10,415 nucleotides of DNA from assembly GCA_023254445.1 (NCBI GenBank), contig JALRLN010000045.1, forward strand, positions 1 to 10,415, read 5' to 3'. Below the pieces are notes generated by a model. The model searched no databases. It was not told the origin of the DNA and saw only the letters and a list, made by a program, of their open reading frames with translations. Position numbers and translations under genes: made by a program. This DNA is from Candidatus Poseidoniaceae archaeon (GTDB lineage: Archaea > Thermoplasmatota > Poseidoniia > Poseidoniales > Poseidoniaceae). Shown here piece after piece: positions 1 to 9,000 of this stretch. How positions within the stretch are numbered: the first letter of the stretch is position 1; the number at the start of each line of letters is the position of its first letter.

Positions 1-34
1 CGAGGAGAACCTCGGCGACGACGTCGAATGGTGA
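1..34 (+). CDS. C-terminal end of an upstream gene (partial, unidentified)
   Basis: The frame starting at base 2 reads Glu-Glu-Asn-Leu-Gly-Asp-Asp-Val-Glu-Trp and stops at TGA 32-34. The acidic tail fits the composition of the other proteins here, and the stop lies 41 bases before the DP1 start, a normal spacing for co-oriented genes. Only ten codons are visible, so the product cannot be identified. In some euryarchaea an orc1/cdc6 gene precedes the DP1 gene, but nothing visible here tests that. The frame could also be chance, since another frame is open through this stretch. Confidence 0.4.
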   Translation, partial: EENLGDDVEW

Positions 35-75
35 CGACCCGGTGACCTTTTCTCCCGCCGTCATGGAAGAAGGCC

Positions 76-1689
76 ATGGCGGTCGAGTGGAAGACCGTCC
101 ATGCCCGTCTGGTCGAACAGGGGCTCCTCCCGATGGCGGGTGTGAAAGAGGCCTTGTTGAACCATCACGACCCGCTTGGCGTCGTCGCAGCGGCTGCAGG
201 TGCCGGAGTCCGAGGCATGCTCAACACGGCCCGCCTGAACGAATTGGTCGCTGCCTACGAAGCGAGGACATCGGCCGCGGCCCGGCCTGCAGCACCCTCC
301 CCTGTGTCCCGCCTCTTGGATCAGAAACCCAAGGATTTGGCGAGAACCATCGCACCCTTGGCAGCACCCGAACCGATCGACCTCCCGTTGCGGAACAACC
401 GTCCAGATTGGTCGTCGAACGATTTCCCAGACCTCGCCACCGATGTGGACGTGGACATCACGGTTCATTTTGACATCACGGGGAACTCCGTCACGGAGGG
501 GAAGATGAGCGACATCAACGCCTGCTTCAACGACCGACTGGACAGCATCCGCAAACTCATCGTCCGAAATTCACGCCTTCCTCGCAAACCGACGGACATT
601 GCACGACTGAACGCCGAGCACGCAAGGTATCGGGGTCGCGACAACATTGCCGTGGCCATTGGGTTGGTGAACGAACCACGGTACACGAAGAACGGGCACC
701 TGATGTGGGGGTTGGAAGACGAAACCGGAGAATTCACCTGCCTGCTCACGAAGAAAGAAGGCGAGGAACGCGACAGGGCCCATGAGGAAATCATTCAGAC
801 GGGCCTCATGCCCGATGACGTTGTTGGGGTCAGCGGCACCTTTGCGCAAAACGGGGACCTGTTCTACGTCGATGACCTGCATTTTCCCCTCCACGACCGG
901 CACGAAAAAAAGCATGCAGAGACGGGAGTCTCCGTGGCCTTCCTCTCCGACATCCACGTCGGTTCCAAGACCTTCCTTGAGGCCCAATGGCACAAAATGG
1001 TCGACTGGTTCCACAACGACCCCCTCGCTCGGACGATCAAGTACCTCATCCTCAGCGGTGATTGCGTGGACGGCGTCGGCATCTACCCCGGCCAAGACCG
1101 GGAATTGGCCATCCCCGACCTGTTCAACCACTACACAGAATTCGCCCGATTGCTCGACTTGCTGCCCGAGTGGGTGGAATGCGTCATGTTGCCAGGGAAC
1201 CACGATGCTGTTCGACCGGCCGAGCCGCAACCCACCTTCGAAAAGGACATTCAATCGGATTACCACGCGACAACCTTCGTGGGCAATCCATGCGACTTCA
1301 GCCTGCATGGCGTTCGCTTGCTCTCCTACCATGGAAAATCCATTGACGATTTCGTGGCCGGCCTCCGAACTGTGACCTACGCCGACCCTGTGGAAGCCAT
1401 GCGACAAATGCTGCGTCGTCGTCATTTGGCCCCCCAATGGGGCGGAAAAACGCCACTTTCTCCGGAACCTGAAGACGGCCTGGTGATTCGTGAAGTCCCC
1501 GATATTTTCGTCACTGGGCACGTCCACGGGCACGAATGCGTGGATTTCAAGGGGACAACGTTGGTGTGTTCGTCCACGTGGCAAGACCAGACCAGCTACC
1601 AGCGAATGCTTGGCTTCCAACCACGGCCGTGCATGCTCACCGTCGTGAACCTTGGAACACACGCGACCAAGTCAATCCCCTTCGCCTGA
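76..1689 (+). CDS. polB: DNA polymerase D (DNA polymerase II) small subunit DP1, 3'-5' exonuclease
   Basis: This is the small subunit of PolD, the two-subunit replicative polymerase of most archaea outside Crenarchaeota. DP1 supplies the Mre11-like 3'-5' proofreading nuclease and pairs with the catalytic subunit DP2, which is not in this window. The 537 residues match the family. An N-terminal helical region (about 1-65) is followed by a linker, an OB-fold (about 188-272), and a calcineurin-like phosphoesterase domain (about 286-537). All metal-binding motifs are present: Asp292-Ile-His294, Gly328-Asp329 with Asp332, Gly374-Asn-His-Asp377, His419 in Tyr-His-Gly, and Gly481-His-Val-His484. The exonuclease is therefore predicted to be active. 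The ATG at 76 is the first start after an in-frame TGA at 43-45 and follows a purine-rich stretch (65-73) that may be a weak ribosome binding site. No TATA-like promoter is evident in the 41-base gap upstream. The gene symbol follows a common archaeal usage and is less certain than the function. Confidence 0.96.
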   Translation: MAVEWKTVHARLVEQGLLPMAGVKEALLNHHDPLGVVAAAAGAGVRGMLNTARLNELVAAYEARTSAAARPAAPSPVSRLLDQKPKDLARTIAPLAAPEPIDLPLRNNRPDWSSNDFPDLATDVDVDITVHFDITGNSVTEGKMSDINACFNDRLDSIRKLIVRNSRLPRKPTDIARLNAEHARYRGRDNIAVAIGLVNEPRYTKNGHLMWGLEDETGEFTCLLTKKEGEERDRAHEEIIQTGLMPDDVVGVSGTFAQNGDLFYVDDLHFPLHDRHEKKHAETGVSVAFLSDIHVGSKTFLEAQWHKMVDWFHNDPLARTIKYLILSGDCVDGVGIYPGQDRELAIPDLFNHYTEFARLLDLLPEWVECVMLPGNHDAVRPAEPQPTFEKDIQSDYHATTFVGNPCDFSLHGVRLLSYHGKSIDDFVAGLRTVTYADPVEAMRQMLRRRHLAPQWGGKTPLSPEPEDGLVIREVPDIFVTGHVHGHECVDFKGTTLVCSSTWQDQTSYQRMLGFQPRPCMLTVVNLGTHATKSIPFA

Positions 1690-1690
1690 A

Positions 1691-2347
1691 TCAAAGCCCG
1701 AGGAAGGGACGAAGGGCGTTCAGATCACGGCCGTCCACCACGGGCACCTCTGCAGCAGCAAAGGCCTCGATGGAGGACGGCCGCGTCGGGCTGAACCCGA
1801 TGAAGCGGGAACCCTCAATATGCATCGAGAGGTCCATCTCAGAATCCCCCACGGAGACCACGCCTGCGGGTTCGAGGCCGTTCATGGAAAGAAGGCGTTC
1901 AATCACCTCTCCCTTGCCGCTCGCATGCAACCGGCACACACCAGCGTCCGTCAGCCAACCGTCGTCGTCGAAGACGAAACCGTTTGCAATCCAGTCATCC
2001 ACTTTCAGCATGGCAGCAATGCTGCCGACGAAGAGGTCAACGCCTGCGGACACGATGGCGACGAAGACGCCTGCAGCACGCAGATCTTCCACGAGTTCAC
2101 GTGCTCCTTTCATGAGGGTACACCCTGCGAAGGCACGGAACAGATCGTCCTTGTGGATGGGGTCCTGAACCCCTTTCCACAGGGCGATGTCCGAGGCCAT
2201 GAACTCGACGTCGTCGATCTCACCGCGAATGAACCGCTGCAGGTTGACCGCATTGTCCGTTCCGAAGTGGTCGTGCAGGGTCCTCCACGAGGACACCGCA
2301 TCCACCAGGACGCCATCGCAGTCGAACACGACACAGGTCGGACGCAT
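1691..2347 (-). CDS. HAD-superfamily phosphatase, phosphoserine phosphatase-like
   Basis: A cytoplasmic hydrolase of the haloacid dehalogenase superfamily that works through a phospho-aspartate intermediate. Numbered from the GTG at 2356, motif I is Asp12-Cys-Asp14-Gly-Val-Leu-Val-Asp (nucleophile and acid/base). Motif II is Ser103-Ala-Gly, motif III is Lys148 in Ser-Gly-Lys-Gly-Glu, and motif IV is Gly170-Asp171-Ser-Glu-Met-Asp175. About 80 residues between motifs I and II form a C1-type cap, as in the SerB-like subfamily IB. The substrate cannot be read from the sequence. Phosphoserine or another small phosphomonoester is a guess, and motif I has Asp-Gly-Val where classical SerB has Asp-Ser-Thr. 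The chosen start is the ATG at 2347; a GTG at 2356 is the only other upstream choice, because TGA (2359-2357) directly precedes it. The ATG puts the first beta-strand at the usual distance and has a nearby AAGG. The stop lies one base from the stop of DP1. Confidence 0.85.
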   Translation of the reverse strand: MRPTCVVFDCDGVLVDAVSSWRTLHDHFGTDNAVNLQRFIRGEIDDVEFMASDIALWKGVQDPIHKDDLFRAFAGCTLMKGARELVEDLRAAGVFVAIVSAGVDLFVGSIAAMLKVDDWIANGFVFDDDGWLTDAGVCRLHASGKGEVIERLLSMNGLEPAGVVSVGDSEMDLSMHIEGSRFIGFSPTRPSSIEAFAAAEVPVVDGRDLNALRPFLGL

Positions 2348-2356
2348 GCCTTGCAC

Positions 2357-2489
2357 TCAACGTGGAGGCCATCAAGCCTCGTCCCGAGGCTCGGCACAGG
2401 GAGCTGGGCTCCCCATGCCGAGGTGACCTTCAGGGGTCACGCCATCCGCCGTTGGCGGTGGCCCGTCGCGGGGCGACGTCAGGACCGTC
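2357..2489. other. Intergenic region between giant surface gene and HAD gene
   Basis: These 133 bases separate the stop of the giant surface-protein gene from the start region of the phosphatase gene, both on the minus strand. No coding sequence, TATA-like box or T-rich archaeal termination tract is visible. Nearly all of it (2375-2478) is taken up by five adjacent stem-loops, listed separately. A sixth, weaker pairing (2365-2369 with 2376-2380) competes with the last one. Confidence 0.8.
2375..2478 (-). other. Array of five abutting stem-loops (3' UTR or intercistronic RNA structure)
   Basis: In order of minus-strand transcription the stems are as follows. (5) 2464-2469 pairs with 2473-2478: 6 bp, 3-nt loop. 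(4) 2441-2444 plus 2446-2450 pair with 2454-2462: 9 bp, one bulged base at 2445, 3-nt loop. (3) 2423-2428 pairs with 2435-2440: 6 bp, 6-nt loop. (2) 2390-2396 pairs with 2416-2422, then after a symmetric 2x2 internal loop 2399-2404 pairs with 2408-2413: 7+6 bp, 3-nt loop. (1) 2375-2381 pairs with 2385-2391: 7 bp, 3-nt loop. Apart from the single bulge and one internal loop, all pairs are Watson-Crick. Neighbouring stems touch or are separated by at most one base; stems 1 and 2 share two bases. The first stem begins 11 bases after the giant gene's stop. Possible roles are mRNA 3'-end protection, an intercistronic processing or attenuation element, or a small structured RNA. There is no U-tract, so a simple terminator is not supported. 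The strand is assigned from the flanking genes; the inverted repeats themselves are strand-neutral. Confidence 0.75.
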
Positions 2490-3029
2490 TCAAGCGACGC
2501 TCTCGAGGTTGCTCCAGGAGCGCAGCAAGGCGCCCTGACCAACTTCGGGGTTGTAGGAGATCTGGATCGAGATGCCCGTGAGCGGCGTACCGTCGGAGGT
2601 GTGCGAGCGCACGTAGATGGTGTCGCCGACGAAGAAGGTGGAGACCTTCTCTTCACCCTGAATGTCCACGATGTCAGCGAAGGTCACCACGCTCTGGCTG
2701 TTCGACGGGGTGAAGCCGTACACGTCGCTGGAATCAGCGAGCCGGAACGACTCCATGCCACCGTCGAACTGGTCGGCGAAGACCTTCACCTCAACGGCTT
2801 GCGTCGCGAGACGAACTTCTGCCTGCTCGATGGAGATGCGCCAGTGGCCGGTGTCGGCATCGAAGATGTCGACTTCCTCCATGTCGAAGGTGATGCGGGG
2901 CACACCCTTGACGTCGGTTTCGGCCAGGCTCGACGCCCAGACGTAGATCACACCGGAGAGCACCACGGTGATCGCGACCATGAGGATGGTTGCGATGACG
3001 GGGCTCACGGCATGCTCATCGTCGAGCAT
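2490..3029 (-). other. Archaeal type IV pilin module (Pilin_N / DUF1628-like), in frame with the giant protein; possible internal gene
   Basis: Residues 2457-2635 (179 residues from an internal ATG at 3029-3027) look like a whole archaeal pilin. Met-Leu-Asp-Asp-Glu-His-Ala is followed by Val-Ser-Pro-Val-Ile-Ala-Thr-Ile-Leu-Met-Val-Ala-Ile-Thr-Val-Val and the rest of a hydrophobic helix to about 2490. A beta-rich tail with Gly-Asp-Thr-Ile-Tyr-Val-Arg follows, as in DUF1628 proteins. Prepilin peptidase (PibD/FlaK type) would cut between Ala2463 and Val2464. Most pilins of this family have just such a 6-15-residue leader starting at Met. Here there is no stop codon between this Met and the upstream surface protein. 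Either it is a true fusion or the pilin is also made by internal initiation. Confidence 0.85.
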
Positions 3030-6000
3030 GCGGACCTCATCGACCTCTTCCTCGTCCTCGTCACGGCGACCCGCGATGGACAGGAGACCAACGACCACGC
3101 CAGCGAGCGCGACCGCCACGAGGCTGGGCGCGAACGAGGGCACACCGGAGGCACCGATGGTGCGCACGACGTCGGGGAGGTCCTGGTCGGTCACCGTGAA
3201 GGTGCCACGGCCGTAGTCCGCCTGGTCGCACACGTCGATGTTGCCGATCTTCGTGCTGTACATCACGTTGTTGCACCAGTCCTTGTCCTCAAGCACCGGG
3301 CGACGGATGCTGTCCACGCCGTCCTCGGAGCCGTAGTAACCGGGCTCGGTCCAGTAGTCGATGTTGTTCGGCAGGGTGACCACACCGTGGCTGACCGGGT
3401 CGTCCGCGATGAAGCGGTCCGCGATCGACTTCGTCATGTCGCAGGTCTCGTCGACGCAGGTCAAGACGTCCATCTCGACCCACATGATGTTCGTGGTCTG
3501 CTTGACGTAGACGTCTTCCGTGACCACGACAGAGGTGCCGTAGTCGGGCGCCGGGATGTAGACCGCGTCACGCTCGACTTCCGAGTGACCGTCCGACTGG
3601 AAGGTGATGCGGAGCATCTGGTCGTGGTTGTACGGACCCTCGTCACCGCCGGCCTTGACGGTCACGGAGACCGGGACCCAGGTGCCGTCCATGACGTTGG
3701 AGATGCCGTTGAAGTCGAAACCGCTGGCGGACTCGAAGTAGTAGTCTGGCACCTGCTCGGCCACGTTCTGCACGATGATCTTCAGGTCACGCTTGAGCGA
3801 AGTCTGCTGGATGTAGCCGTTGTCGTTCAGGTCGTAGGCAAAGTCAGCCGGGGCATCAGCGCTGTCCACGAGGTAGAGTTCCATCTCACAGAAGCCCTTG
3901 CCAGCGGGGTTCACTTGGTGGACACCGCCGTCGTAGAGGTAGTCAATCTGGTTGATCGGAGCGTTCGTGGTCGCGTCCTTCACGAGGTCAAGCACCAACT
4001 CGTCACCGGAGAAGGTGAACGAGAAGTAGTTCGTGTAGGAACAGTAGGCGCGGCCGTTGTCGTCGAGCTTCGGCAGGAGTTGCCAGAAGAGCGCGTCACC
4101 GTCGTGGTCCACGTCCGCCTTCAGGGCGGAGAGGTCGAAGGTAAGCTCGTCGGGGTCCTCCGTGTCTTCCATGACCTTGATCGTCCACTCGCCGTAGATG
4201 AGCGAGGAGTCGTTCGAAGCCCAGGTGATGGTGTCGCCCGTCTGGAGGTTCCAATCGTCGATGGTCGGTGCGTCGTTGACCGGGACCACGAAGATCTCGA
4301 TCACGTCGTCCACAGCGTCCTGGTTCTCCGCGCCGTCGTCGCTGAGGCTCAGCGTCATGTCGCAGGAGCCGCCGGCTTCGAAGTCCATGCCGGACTTGCC
4401 GGTGATGGTCAGGACGGTGTCGTCGACCATGGCCGCGCTGAACAGCGGACAGGTCTCGTCAACGCTGACGTTCCACGTGTACACCTGACGGAACGGATCG
4501 TTCTCGTTCGGCTGGTCCTTGATGAGGTTCAGCGCGTTGGTGCCCTGGTTGGCAACGTCCGACAGGATGACGGACACGCTCTGGCCACCCACGAGGCTGT
4601 CCTCAGGGATGTGGTTCACGTGGGTTGCGTCACCGAAGAGGCGGACCGTGGTCACGCAGGCACCGCTGGTGTCGCGCTGACAGATCTCCGGCGCATCGTT
4701 GAGGTTCTCGATGATGAAGAACACGATGCGGTCGTCCTCGAGGCCGTTGCTGTCCGTCACGGTGAAGTTGAACTGCACCATACCGAACTGGTTCGGAACC
4801 GGGGTGATCGACAGGTCATGGCCGTTGAGGGTCCAGGTCACCAAGCCGTCTGCGGGGAGCGGGGTGTTGCTGTAGACCACGGTGGTGTCGCCTTCCTCAA
4901 CCGTCCAGGTCAGGTCGCCAGCGGCGTCCTGAACGTCGGAAGCGTAGGAGGTGAGGCTGACCTCGTAGGTCGTCGAGTCCTCGTCCACCGTGATGTTGGC
5001 GAGTGCCGAACCAATCGTCGGGCAGGCGCGCTCGATGTCCATCGTGAGGGCCACGTTGTCGGACATGTTCACGTCGTTCTCGGTCGCCCAGTCGGTGGAG
5101 CAGTCGTTGTTGACGTGCTTCACCATGACGTCGTACTCCTTCGCGGCGGTCGGCACGTTGCTGCCGAGGAAGCTGCGGTAGGTGAGGACCTCATCGTTCA
5201 GGATGCCGTCCTCAAGGCTGCTGCCGCCCATGACGACCGTGTAGTAGTCGCTGAAGTCCTGGGTGGACGAGCCGCTGTCGATCGTCTGGTCGGGATAGAC
5301 CTCACTAACGTCCGCACTGCTGTCGCCTTGCACAATCGCGATGATGCGCGCCTGGGCGGGCATGCCACCCATGCGGCTGAACGGAATCATGATTTCAGCG
5401 AAGTCGCCGCTAAAGTCCGAGTCAACCGAAGCGCTCGAGAGCGAGGTGACGCCCCATCCGAGGAAGCCGTAGGCGTACAGGTCGCTGCTGGAGTCCGACT
5501 CGGCCCAGAACAGGTAGTCGGCCTCGAAGGGCAGGTCGTGCGCACCGGCTGCACCGTAGTCGTAGCCCGTGTCGGAACCGCCACCGGTCACGTCGAGGTA
5601 GATCAGCAGGTCCGACGTGGACAGGTCCAGGTTGTCGATGCCGATGTACAGGTCGTCGTTCTCGGTGTAGGTGACGGAGAAGCCCGTGGTGAGTTCGCCA
5701 GGCATGACGTCGTCCGCCGGGTTCAACTCGGAGCCAATCCAGTCCGCGTTGTCGCCGTCCACGGTCATCACGTCGGGCTGGAAGTCCGGCGAGATGTAGG
5801 CGGCGCGCAGGCCGTCGGTGCTCACGATGGAGACGCCGACTTCACGGGTCGTGTCCGCGCCAAGGTGCGAGGTGGTGATGTCGAGGAGGTTGGCCTCCTC
5901 GATCATCGTGCCTGCAGCGAGGACGAGCATCGACGGGGTCAGGTCCTGACCGATGGAGGTCACGCTGGCACCGACCGCAAGTTCGATCTGCGTGTTCACG

Positions 6001-9000
6001 TTGGGTCCCCAGGTCAGGTTCTCGACCAGGCCCGTGGCGTCGGACACGTAGATGGCGTCCTCTGCGTCGGCCGTACCCATGTTGTAGCGGAACTGGGTGT
6101 TGTACACCTCAAGGCCGGAGAAACCGGACAGGTCGAGGTGCATCAGGTCCGCAGCGCCGCTGTCCTCCAGGTGGAGGCCAACACCGGACGAACCGCCGTC
6201 GAGCGTAGCGTAGTCCACCATCATCGAGGTGTCGTAGGCGTAGACCGCGTAGGCGTCGTTGGACGCCGCTGCCGCGGAGGTCGCGCTCGTGGTGTCCGCC
6301 GTGATCGAGGCGTTGTCGTTCAGGACAAGCATGCCACCGTCAACGTACACGCCGGTCTCGAAGCCGGTGATGTCCGTGCCCGAGAGGGTCAGCGAGTCGC
6401 CGTTCGCGTGGTCCACACCAACGCTGCCGCCTTGGCTGCCACCTTGGAGGATGGAGCCGTCGTCGGAGGCATCGCAACCGTCCAGCACGATGGCGTTGGT
6501 CGGGAGCGAGATGGTGTTGCTCATCATGTTGATCGACGTGCCCGAGCAGTCCTCGAGGGTGATGCCGTATGCGCTCGTCACTTCACGGCCAGCGGAAATC
6601 GAGATGTCGTTGCCGCTGATCACAGGTCCGGAGACACCGCTCGCCGCCGTGGTGTAGTAGGCGTCAAGGGTGATGCCACCGTCACCGTAGGTGTCGCTGA
6701 CGTCAATCTGGTACGTGCCCGCGTCCGTGTAGGAGGTGAGCGGCTTGTACGCCGTGTTGGAGGCGAAGGTGTACGAGGACCACGTGTCGGTGGTCCCGTC
6801 GGGCTTCGTGATCTCGAGCGAGATTTCGTAGCCCCACGAGTCCGTGGCAATGTCGATGATCAGGGTCGAGCCGTTTCCGGGGAACGTGAACGAGCAGCTG
6901 TCGCCGTAGCCGTAGTTACCGGAAATCTGGCAGAGCGAAGTGGTGGAGCCAATGGGCTGCGTCGCGCCGGTCATCAGGATGCCGTCGTCGCTGTCGACGA
7001 TCGTGTTGTCCGTGATGTCGCCGGAGCCACCGTCCGTGTAGATGGCCACTGCACCCTCGCCGGGGCCGTAGAGTTCGTTGCCGTCCACAAGGAAGCCTTC
7101 GACGCCGCGGACGAAGACGCCCGTGTCGGAGAAACCGCGCATGACGTTGTCGCTGACCGTCAGGTCGCTCGTGGTGCTGTCGTAGGCCGCAACGACGTTG
7201 CTGCCCATCGAGTTGTTGAACGTGTTCCCGGTGACCAGGCCGCCGTCGGAGTACGCGCCGGTGTAGAACCAGATGTCGTTGATTTCACCGCCATCCTCGA
7301 ACAGGTTGTTCTGGATGGTCAGGTTGTCCGCACCGTACTCGTTCGTGTTGTGGCTGTAGTAGTAGGGGGAGCGCTGCATGATCATGCCCACACCGCAGTT
7401 CGTGAACGTGTTGTTCTCGATGACGTCGCCTTCACCGCCGTACAACTGGATGCAGATGTCCTGCAGGTTGATGGCGTTGTTGAGCGGCGTGTAGCCCTTG
7501 TAGTGGCTGATGGTCGAGTTGCGGATGTTGAAGTGGTTCAGTTCGTAGTCGGGGTAGTACCCGTAGCCCATGCCGCCGATGATCGACGAAACACCGTTGA
7601 ACGCGGAGCCGTTGGCATCGAGGTTCATCGAGTAGTACTGGTAGCCAAACTGCACACCCTGCACTTCACCGTCGGTGTTCACCGCCATGCCCGTGATGCT
7701 GGAGTTGTGGAACTCCATGTTCACTTCGCCGTAGTAGTACGGATAGAGGAGGTTGTAACCGTAGTAGTCGTAGGAGGCCGTCACGAAGAAGGTCGCGTCG
7801 TTCCACTCGTGCGTGTCGGCATCGAGGTAGAGGAACGGAGCGTCGATCATCACCGTTTCACCGACGAAGTCGGAGCCGTCGATGGATCCGTAGTAGTAGC
7901 CGTGCTCCACCAAGCCGTTGCTGAACGTGCGGGAACTGCCGGTCGAGGACCAGGAGTTGTAGCAGTTCGAGAGCATGATGTAGCTCGTCGAGGTGTAGGC
8001 GTAGCAGACGCGGTGCGTGAACTCTTCCACAAGTTCGACTTCGGCCGTGTTGCCCGATGCATCGAGCAGCGTGACCGCTTCGCTGACCCAGCGGAAGTCG
8101 GCGTTGTTGTCCGACGAACTGGTCCAGTAGTAGTCGATCTCAGCGACGGAGGTCACCATGTAGCCGTTCAGGTCCTGGTCGTGGCTGCCCTGTGCGTCCA
8201 CAATCGTCGTCGTGAAGGTCAGGTCCTCAGCAACGCCGGTTGCGTCCGTCGTCCCGGAGGAGGCGGTGTCGCCAGCAGCGGTCATGAGGCGGACGTTCAC
8301 GTCCGCAACGCCTTGGGCACCGTTGCCGTCGTTCTCGTCCGCGGTCATGGTGATGTCCACCTGACGCATGCGGTTGAACGTACCAGAGCCCGTGACTTCG
8401 ACCGTGGTGAGGTCGAGGGTGCCCTCGATGTAGTCGACGACGGAGGAACCGCTGATGGTGAAGTCGTGGTCCGTGTTGTCGAAGGTCGAGTCAACGAAGC
8501 TGAAGTCACCGCTGCCACCGAGATCGAAGCCCACAGCGTTGTCCTGGAAGGTGACGCTGTCGTACGCGAGGTCCTTGGTGGTGGACGGGCCGAACTTGAA
8601 GGCCGCGCCGGCCGAGTTGCTGACCGTACCGGTGAAGTCGCCACCGAAGTCCTTCAGGTAGTAGGCACCGGCGGTGACCTGGCTGTCGAGGTCCATGTTC
8701 AGCATGTCCATCTGGCCGGACGCACCGGATCCGACGAGCACACCGTAATCGCCACCGGTCACGTTGAACGTGTCCGCGGACGCCATGGTCGAGCCGACAA
8801 CGGACAAACCGGCGTCGTTCGGGGAGGTCACGTCGATGTTCTGCAGGTGGCCAGCAGCGAAGTCGCCACCGATCTCAACACCAACGTCAGCGCCCGTGAT
8901 GGTGCCGTCCTGGAAGAGCGGCGTACCGGACTCACGGAGGTAGGTGCCCATGTCGCTGGGGTCGTTGCTCGTGCGAGCAACGAACTCGTAGCGGTCCTGG

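Noticed and set aside
42..473. Overlapping plus-strand frame starting at GTG 42
   Set aside because: It is an Arg/Pro/Gly-rich shadow of the DP1 5' region; DP1 in the other frame has full family features.
571..1662. Minus-strand frame across DP1
   Set aside because: It is antisense to conserved phosphoesterase motifs, has no domain of its own and is explained by codon bias.
2375..2478. Rho-independent-style or archaeal terminator, or a tRNA, in the hairpin region
   Set aside because: No T-rich tract follows any stem on either strand, and there is no T-loop consensus, acceptor stem or 3' CCA arrangement for a tRNA.
1652..2581. Plus-strand frame over the phosphatase gene and the hairpin array
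   Set aside because: It is aligned codon-to-codon against a gene with clear HAD motifs and shows no recognisable domain of its own.
3000..3070. Sequencing or assembly error joining two separate genes
   Set aside because: Both modules lie in the same frame, so no indel needs to be invoked. A substitution that removed a stop codon cannot be excluded without reads or relatives, so this is kept as a caveat rather than the call.
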